Made by a program: the position numbers and the translations under genes
The notes under the pieces: generated by a model
What the model saw: only the letters and a program-made list of their open reading frames with translations
Databases searched by the model: none
What the model was told of the DNA's origin: nothing
NCBI RefSeq assembly: GCF_048773025.1
Contig: NC_133544.1
Span: 372,001 to 436,000, forward strand
Reading direction: 5' to 3'
DNA: 64,000 bases
From: Camelus bactrianus
Lineage: Eukaryota; Chordata; Mammalia; Artiodactyla; Camelidae
Shown: positions 57,564-64,000 of the stretch, piece after piece
Numbering within the stretch: position 1 is the first letter of the stretch
Layout: each line of letters begins with the position of its first letter

Positions 57564-58053
57564 TGTAACAGAAGAGAACAGATCTGACTCCACATGAGGT
57601 CTGCTCCTTTGGCTTTAACCCTGTGCCCTGTTTCCTGGGCTTAGTCCTGCCAGCTCTGCGCCTTTTGTAAAGGAATGTTGCCTTCAGCCTGAAATGCACA
57701 GGAGAGCCCGTTCTCAAGGGTATTAACTTTCGGGCTTATATAAAGATAACAAGTTGCAGAATAAAAAATAACTCTTGTTCTGTTAGAGGTTTTACAGGGG
57801 AACCGTGGCTTGACCCCCATGGACAGCTGCAAGAACAAAGAAGTTTGCAGCACCCAACCACACCCCCTTCCCTTTTTAGTGTAAAAGGAGCCTGAATTCT
57901 GACTGGAGCAGGATGGCTCTCCAAGACATTTGCCTGCCAGCCTCTCGCTCCGCCATCTTCCCGAATGAAGTCGCTACTCCTTGCCCCAGCACCTCGTCTC
58001 CCGGTTTATTGGCCTGTCGTGCAGCGAGCAGAGCGCGTTTGGACTCGGTAACA
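57564..58053 (+). mobile_element. Solo LTR fossil, class I type (copy 1)
   Basis: Begins TGTAACAG and ends GGTAACA, with the TG...CA ends of an LTR. It shares long blocks with the copy at 61462-61977: 'ctgcgccttttgtaaaggaa', 'ggctgcaagaacaaag'-like, 'cagcacctcgtctcccggtt' and 'ttattggcctgtcgtgc'. Length is about 490 bases. No retroviral interior is attached that I can see. Confidence 0.7.
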
Positions 58054-59299
58054 GGGTCTCTATGGAAACCAGCTGCCCCTTGAACTTTTACTATAAAACC
58101 CCGCCCCCTCTCCCCAGCAGGCTCGCAGCCCGGAAGCATCAGCCGCTGTGACCTCCTTTGCCGGGCGAAGGAGTACAGCTGCCTCTTCTGCTTCATCAAA
58201 ACCTCTGTCCTCAAGTCTCAATTCAGTGAGTGGAGCGCGGAGGCTGCGCTTTGGCAGTAAGACCATCTCCATCAACCTTCATGCACAAGGGCCCCCCAGA
58301 ATCTCATGGAGACACAGGTTCAGATGCACCAGCCTCGGGGCAGCCCAGGCAACCCTGAGCCACTGGTCCACATGAAGGGGACCCCAGAGAGCCCTGGACG
58401 CGCCTGGACCAGCACACTGCTCAGACAGCAAGCTGCTGGGAAGGAGGCTGCTGAGGGCGCCTTCCCCCACCCTCCCTAGCCACCGGGGGGTCCCCCCCTC
58501 AGAAAGCCCGGCCCCTCACACCCCACCGCAAGGCCTCGAAAGCCCCCTCCCTGACCACACAGCCATCTGCCTGGAGCTGAGCGCTGACCACCCGAGGTCC
58601 CTGCAGTGACCCCACCCCGAGGAGCCAGGGTGCAGGGCCCCCTTTCCCTCCCCTCCGTGGAAGCCCCAGCCTCAGAGTGACACGCACACACACTCACACA
58701 CCCCCATCGCCCTCCCCCTCCAGTCCCTGTCTGCCCCCCGCCCCACGTGCAGCCCCGTCCCTGCTGTTACGCGGGCCGTCCTCCTCTGCCCCCAGCCGCC
58801 TGTCCCAGGCCCGCCTCTGGACTCCCCAGAGCCCACCGCTCTGCCTCCAGAGTCACAGTTTGCAGTGTCCGCCCAACGCCCGCCCTCTCTCCTCTTTCCA
58901 GCTACCTCCCTACCGCACCCATGACCCTCCCCCCTGCACCTCCGCCCTCTCCACCCACTTGCGTCCCCTCCACGCCCCTCCCCTCCCTGTGGCCAGTCCT
59001 GGTGTCTCCTCGCCCAACAAGGGCAATGCAACCCTTCACCCCCAGGCCCGGCCCACTCAGGGGACCGTGACCCAGGCATCACTCTGACTGGTGGCCACAC
59101 ACCGAGGTGTGCAGCTCCCACTCCATCACTCTCTGGGGCAGACCCCCTGGTGCTCCATTGCCCCCGCCCCCATCCTTCCCGACACAGCCCTCTGCAGCCC
59201 AGGGCAGCCACATGACCCTTGCCTGGACAGTGAGAAGAGACGGCGGCCGGCAAGCCATCGGGCTTCCAGAAGGCGGTTCGCTGTCTGCCCATCCTAGGA
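58054..59299. other. Intergenic between LTR fossils
   Basis: Pyrimidine-rich on the plus strand (58680-59060), otherwise unremarkable. No viral gene blocks recognised. Confidence 0.45.
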
Positions 59300-59830
59300 T
59301 GCAGACACAGTGGTGTCCAGGTTCTTGTCCCATCACAGAAAGAATTCAGACACGAGACCCCGGGGGTTAAGAAATATAGTGGGGACTTACTGAGGGAGGG
59401 ACAGGACTGTCTCACGGGGAGCGCGGGCAGCTCAGGTGAGCAGCTGCCCTTGTTTCTTTGGCAAGTTGGTTACTTAGGGTATAAAAGTGAGTGGGCGGAA
59501 TAGTCACTGGGGAGGGCAGGTTTGGGGTCGTATTCCCTGATCATCATCCCAGCTCCACCTTCCCGTGGGCAGGAGGGATTTTTATTTCCTTCCTTAGTCT
59601 GGATCGGAAGTGTCACGGCGGCGGTGCGTGATGGGGACTTCTGATCCCCAAGGCTGATTTTATTGAAATGAGGGCATAGTGAGCAAAAGGTCACATTCAG
59701 ACACTGGAGATTCCTGCCTTTCCCCACCTTTCTTTGTTCTTCTCCAGGCCACTTGTCACCCCAGAAAGCATGATCCCTTATCAGCCCGAAGGCTCCTGCT
59801 TTTCCTTCTCTGCCCAGGGACCCCTGCTGC
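59300..59830 (-). mobile_element. LTR fossil of another class I family, antisense
   Basis: 'aggttcttgtcccatcacag' and 'aaagaattcagacacgagac' recall the reverse complement of a U5 end shared by several ungulate class I LTRs, followed by 'gacttactgagggagggaca'. The left end near 59300 is fair; the right end is a guess. Solo, with no interior genes seen. Confidence 0.5.
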
Positions 59831-60546
59831 TCACGTGATGTGTGGTTCCCTGCATTTGGCCTGTGCCCCTCCTTTCTGCCCAGTTCCTGCCAACTGGCCC
59901 GCGTCCCCCTTTCCCTGCTCACACCCAGCTGTCTGCCTGCTCTACCAGCTGGAGGTGAGCAGCCTCTTTGCCCACCAACTAAAGGCAGCAGACAGATGGG
60001 ACTTCAGTCACCGGTGGTGTTTGCGGCTCCTCTGCTGTCACATGGGAGGTACACCAGATCGAAGGGCTTCCGTCACATCCAGCCTGACTGAGTCCCACGG
60101 AGGGGCGTCCGACAACCTTCCCCACTGCATCCTGTCCAGACTCCCTGGTCCCAGGCAGCCCTGTCTGCTCACCTGACTCAGGTCCTCTTCTAATTCGCCA
60201 GAATAATAGAAAAGACAGAAAACAGAAACAGAAATAATAGAAAAGAACCCTCCCACCTGCTCACCGGCCAACCCGCTTGCACGTGCGCCGGGCCCTGGGC
60301 GGCCACAGCCACACCAGACAGAGGTGGCGACGTGCTGTGCAAGGGGCAGTACGTGGGTGCACACACCCGCTGTTACCATAACACGAAAAGAGCAGTGTCT
60401 GTTTCAACTTACAGATTTTGTGGTATGAGTTTCTTTTTTGTTAAATGAATGTTATTACTTAATTGAAACAGCAGAAATAGTGCCAATTAGCGTAAGTAAC
60501 AGCAGGACTAATTAAACAAATGGTATGTATTTAAAAATCTAACAAG
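59831..60546. other. Intergenic
   Basis: Nothing recognised. AT-rich from 60390 on. Confidence 0.45.
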
Positions 60547-60690
60547 ACAGAGGGCACAGCTCCGTGGTGGAGTGTGTGCTTAGCATGCACGAGGTCCTGG
60601 GTTCAGTCCCCAGCACCTCTGCTTAGAGAAGTAAATAAACCTAAATCACCTCCCCCTGCAGAACAAACAAACAAACAAACAAACAAATCC
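60547..60690 (+). mobile_element. Camelid tRNA-derived SINE (vic-1 type)
   Basis: The head reads like a tRNA gene: an A-box-like 'cagctccgtggtggag', then 'tgcttagcatgcacgaggtc' and a B-box 'gggttcagtccccagca'. The tail is A-rich with 'taaataaacctaaatcacct' and ends in a (CAAA)n run at about 60662-60686. This matches the vic-1 SINE described from camelids and is the best repeat evidence for the host group. Confidence 0.85.
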
Positions 60691-61461
60691 AACCATGTGT
60701 CTATAATGTCTCTTTCGCTCTCTGACCTACCAGTTTACTGTAACATTTTTTTAACACTCTAGAGCTTTATTTACACTTCTCAGGCTGTATTATTGTATGT
60801 TCTTTAGATACATGAAAGCAAGACTTTTTCAGTGGGGGCGTAAATACAACAGGGCCAGTCAGATGGATAGTACAGACATTTAATAGCAATAACAATCACG
60901 TCTCTGCCCCGTGCTCACGTCTCACTCTCAGTATTCCCAGCAGCTGGGGGACGCCCTGCGCCTCTGCCCTGAAGGCAGGCAGCCGTCAGCCTCACGGCCA
61001 CCCGACCCTCAACTGGCGCCCTGCCTGGCCACACCGATGCCTGCGGCATCCACCGTGCAGACCCCGAGCCTGCGGGCCAAAGCGTCTGAGCGCACAGCCC
61101 TGGGCTCACGCAGTCCTTGGGGCTGCAGGCGCGGTTCCCAGCTCTCCAAGCGCGCACTCTGCGACCGAGGCTGGCGCCGGTGGCGCCTGCCCCTCCGCGA
61201 GGCCCTTTGGTTCACTAGCGCTTCCTGTGGGCTCCCTGCGTCTGAACGTGCATCGGGTGTCCTCCTGAGTTAGACCTGAGAGTGTCTCAGAGCAAATGGG
61301 CTTAAAGCAGCCATTTGAGCCTGTGAGATCCAAGCTGGAATCCAAGTAAGTCGTGGTCCCGGCAGAAGCTTCTACGACGCGAGCCGCAGGCCCGGGCCTG
61401 CCTTCCCCCGCGGGCTCCGGCCTCCAGGCCGTCTGCGCTCCGGTCCCCTCCTCCCTGGCCG
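60691..61461. other. Intergenic between SINE and LTR
   Basis: No gene recognised; GC-rich and CpG-rich at 60940-61240. Confidence 0.45.
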
Positions 61462-61977
61462 TGTAACAGGGAGGAGCAAGCCTGGCCCCACGTTGCATCT
61501 GTTCCTTGGGTCTCACCCTGTGCTCTGTACCCTGTGCTCGGACAGGCTGGTTCTGCGCCTTTTGTAAAGGAATGCTGCCAGAGCCTGAAATAGACAGGAC
61601 AGCCCGCTCTCAAGGCTCTGACCTTTAAGGGTAGAACACTTCCCATTCACATAGAGACAAAAACTGCAGAACAGAGAGTAACATTTGTCTTGTTGGAGGT
61701 TTGCAGGCACACCGTGACCTGACCCACGTGGACGGCTGCAAGAACAAAGGGTTCTGAAACCAAGAAGTTTGCAACAACCAACCACACCCCTCCCTTTTTT
61801 AGTATGAAAAGAGCCTGGATTCTGACTTGGGGAAGATGGTTCTCTGGGACATGAGTCCCCCATCTTCTCTATGTGCCGTCTTCTCTAAATAAAGTTGTTA
61901 CTTTTTTGCCCCAGCACCTTGTCTCCCGATTATTGGCCTGTCGTGCGGCGAGCAGAACGAGCTTGGACTTGGTAGCA
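61462..61977 (+). mobile_element. Solo LTR fossil, class I type (copy 2)
   Basis: Begins TGTAACAG like copy 1 and ends GGTAGCA. Shares the same order of blocks with copy 1 and has a clear polyadenylation signal (AATAAA in 'ctctaaataaagttg'). The two copies differ by many substitutions and small indels, so they are old or belong to sister subfamilies. Confidence 0.7.
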
Positions 61978-62715
61978 GCAGGCATCCTCCATCCTCCTCT
62001 GCTCCCTTTCTCGTCCCCACTGCTGACCAGGCCATGCCTAGGACAGCACATGCCCTCTTCCCTCCTGCAGGCGTCCCTAGACCAGCTCATCTGGTCCTCT
62101 GGTTCAAATGCCATTTACAGGCTGATGAGTCCCCAGAGAAGGGTCTAGCCCCGGCCCAGTGGGCTGAGCCGCACACCCACCCGCCTGTGCACCGACGCCA
62201 GGCCAGAGCACACCACTTCCCGCCACGCTGCAGGGCGCCCTTCAGCCTGCCTCAGGAAGCCCTCCATGCTCACAGATGCTCGGGGCACACGCCTTCATGC
62301 TGTCCTTGAAGTCCCTTTGCTCTCCCCCATGTCCAGTCTGTCCAAGCTCCATGGCCCTACACAGCCCCCTGCAAAAAGCCTAAGTGGGGCCCCTCACCTA
62401 CCTGTCAGCCCCATGCCGCCCCTGCTCTCCACTCCACTCCTATGGCTGCATAGCGGGCCTCCCAAATCCCTGCCGCGAGCACTCCGGCGGCCCCCGCTTT
62501 CTCAGACGGAGTCCCACCGTTCCTCTAAGGCCATCGTGTGTCCTGCCCACCCTCCCCACACCACTCCCCCCACTCCCAGAAAAGATCTGCCCAGGACGGT
62601 GGCACTGGTCACGTCACTGGCAGGGGGAGGCAGCCAAGAGTCCAGAACCAGTGTTCTGAGACACTTAAAGCAAAGTTCTGGAAATTTCTTAAAGTTCCCA
62701 GAAAAAATGGCCAGA
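61978..62715. other. Intergenic
   Basis: No gene or repeat recognised. Confidence 0.45.
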
Positions 62716-63200
62716 GCAGTCATAAATAAACATGTTTTATTAGAGATACTTGACTTCAAGAGAAACAAAGCAGACACCCATGCAGGGTCAGACCACGTGC
62801 ACGAGGGGACGATCTAGCCTGATTCCTACAAAAACAAAGTTTACCAATGCCTGCAAAACCCTGCTAAAGAAAAACACGGCCCAAGAATTTCATGTCTCCA
62901 AAACTAGCAATGAGCATTCAAACAGATTCCACACATGCACAAAGTCAGGATTATCTCCTTGAGTCCTTCCTTACTGAATAAACTATATATGTACATATTT
63001 ATATATTTATTATAAGAAAAACAATTTCATCTTCAACAGCGTATATTGTGCATACTGAATACACACGAACGCGTGCATATATTCACACACATGCTCAATG
63101 TGATCGCATAGCCTACTGAAAATCAAAATTAATTATTTGAACAAAGACAAATATCCAACCAAGGCAAAAAAGGAAAGACTCCGACACAAAAGAAACAGCC
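62716..63200 (-). other. Possible 3' UTR or retrocopy end, minus strand
   Basis: On the minus strand an AT-rich, non-repetitive stretch ends in a polyadenylation signal AATAAA (62741-62736), with T-rich sequence beyond it, as at the end of an mRNA. The composition changes sharply from the GC-rich DNA around it. I cannot tie it to a coding exon: the GC-rich frames just upstream on that strand (63.2-63.9 kb) have no known domain. It could instead be part of an unrecognised repeat. Confidence 0.25.
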
Positions 63201-63879
63201 ATTTAAAGTAACACTTAAGAGCCGCACCGCAGCGCATGCGGCGCCCGGAAGCAGGGGAGAACCGGCCCCGCTGCGCGGAGGCCCTGTCGGGCTGAGCCCG
63301 TTCTCGGCTCGGCTCGGCTCACCAGCCAGAAGGCAGGAGGGGCGCCAGGGCAAAGCCAGGCGGAGGGGGAGAGAGGCTCAGGTGTTGGGGGAGTCTGACA
63401 AGGGCCCCTGACGGCGGTGCAGACAGAGCCAGGGGACCAGTGCTGTCCCCAGGCCATCGCAGCTGAGCCTGAAGACGCAGCGGGGCGCCCTGGGCTGGGC
63501 TCGGGGAGCAGCGCACAGAAGTGCTGCAGGAGGCTCACGGCAGCGGGCTGCCCGGGGCAGCACCTGCCTGCGGGGGGCCAGCCACCCGAGGGCCACACAG
63601 CCAGCAGCCATGGGATGCAGGCCGCCCCACCCAGCGACAAGCGATGAGCGGGGAAGGGCGGAAAGGAGCCTCCTATGCGGAGGCAGAAATGTCCTGCGCT
63701 CAGGCACACCTCCCCACGCGGCAGTTTCCCCGATCTTCCCAGAATCTGTGCAGAAGCAAAGTGTAGACCTTTTTAATGGGAACTTGCACTGAGTTATGAA
63801 AGTAGAAAACCTGACCTGAGCCACGGGATCCAAAACGTGTGTAAAGGGGCCAGCGTCTCCCCAGCCCCGCCAGCACGGC
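63201..63879. other. Intergenic, GC-rich
   Basis: CpG-rich at 63220-63320. Long frames on both strands without recognisable domains. Confidence 0.4.
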
Positions 63880-64000
63880 CGAGCCGGCCGACAGAGAGAG
63901 AACAGCACCACGTGACCGCACTCACAGGTGGGGTCTTTAAAAATGACACAGACGAGCTTATTTACAGAACAGAAGCCGACTCACAGGCATGGAACACGCA
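63880..64000 (+). mobile_element. L1 3' end, sense, continuing past the window
   Basis: 'gacagagagagaacagcacc', 'ggtggggtctttaaaaatga', 'cgagcttatttacagaacag' and 'aagccgactcacaggcatgg' follow the ungulate L1 3' UTR order in the sense direction, with CpG-type changes. Cut by the window edge. Confidence 0.65.

Noticed and set aside
57286-57597. Open frame of about 100 codons ending in the first LTR
   Set aside because: It runs into the LTR start and has no known domain. I could not tell a real exon from chance.
59305-59335. Heptamer CACAGTG at 59308
   Set aside because: No nonamer at 12 or 23 bases. It lies in an LTR fossil.
55253-64000. Search for J segments and the D segment adjacent to J (DQ52/IGHD7)
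   Set aside because: No W-G-x-G coding motif with a nonamer-23-heptamer before it and a splice donor after it. J genes must lie beyond the window.
1-64000. CRISPR arrays, bacterial operons, tRNA or rRNA genes
   Set aside because: The sequence is vertebrate nuclear DNA. The only tRNA-like stretch is the head of the SINE at 60.55 kb.

Overview
This window is a piece of a camelid immunoglobulin heavy-chain (IGH) locus, running from the D-proximal V genes into the D cluster. A tRNA-derived SINE near 60.6 kb reads like the camelid vic-1 family, and several D segments encode stretches that I recall from llama/alpaca heavy-chain-only antibodies (YDCYSGSWCYD, YGGSWY, DYGLG). Alpaca or llama is most likely; a camel is not excluded. 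There are no ordinary multi-exon protein genes. The host genes are V and D gene segments, each read through its exons, splice sites, octamer promoter and recombination signal (RSS: heptamer, 12 or 23 base spacer, nonamer).

Layout. 1-5.2 kb: one intact-looking IGHV4-type gene (+) followed by a decayed IGHV4 relative (+). 5.2-14 kb: intergenic DNA with a MER20 DNA transposon, L1 pieces and an old retroviral pol fragment. 14.0-14.6 kb: an intact-looking IGHV3 gene (+). 16.7-23.8 kb: a broken gammaretrovirus-like (class I) provirus, followed by an antisense L1 (23.8-28.4 kb). 29.4-30.1 kb: a second IGHV3 gene on the MINUS strand, nearly a mirror copy of the 14 kb gene. 33.2-33.8 kb: a minus-strand IGHV1 pseudogene. 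34-48.8 kb: GC-rich V-D spacer with an old L1, microsatellites and CTCF-like motifs. 48.9-55.3 kb: a compact D cluster of five clear D segments, one worn candidate and one further good candidate, all flanked by 12-spacer signals. 55.3-64 kb: D-J side spacer with LTR fossils, the camelid SINE, a possible 3' UTR on the minus strand and the start of another L1 tail. I see no J segment and no constant gene.

How it works together. V genes carry 23-spacer signals and D genes carry 12-spacer signals on both sides, as the 12/23 rule requires. The two plus-strand V genes can join the D cluster by deletion; the two minus-strand V genes could join only by inversion. Every V gene here has conventional VH framework-2 residues (V/I42, G49, W52), so no VHH germline gene is in this window. 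The two longest D segments each encode a pair of cysteines, which fits the extra CDR3 disulfides of camelid antibodies.

Limits: everything is read by eye. Repeat boundaries are approximate, and family names for old repeats rest on remembered consensus sequences, not on a search.
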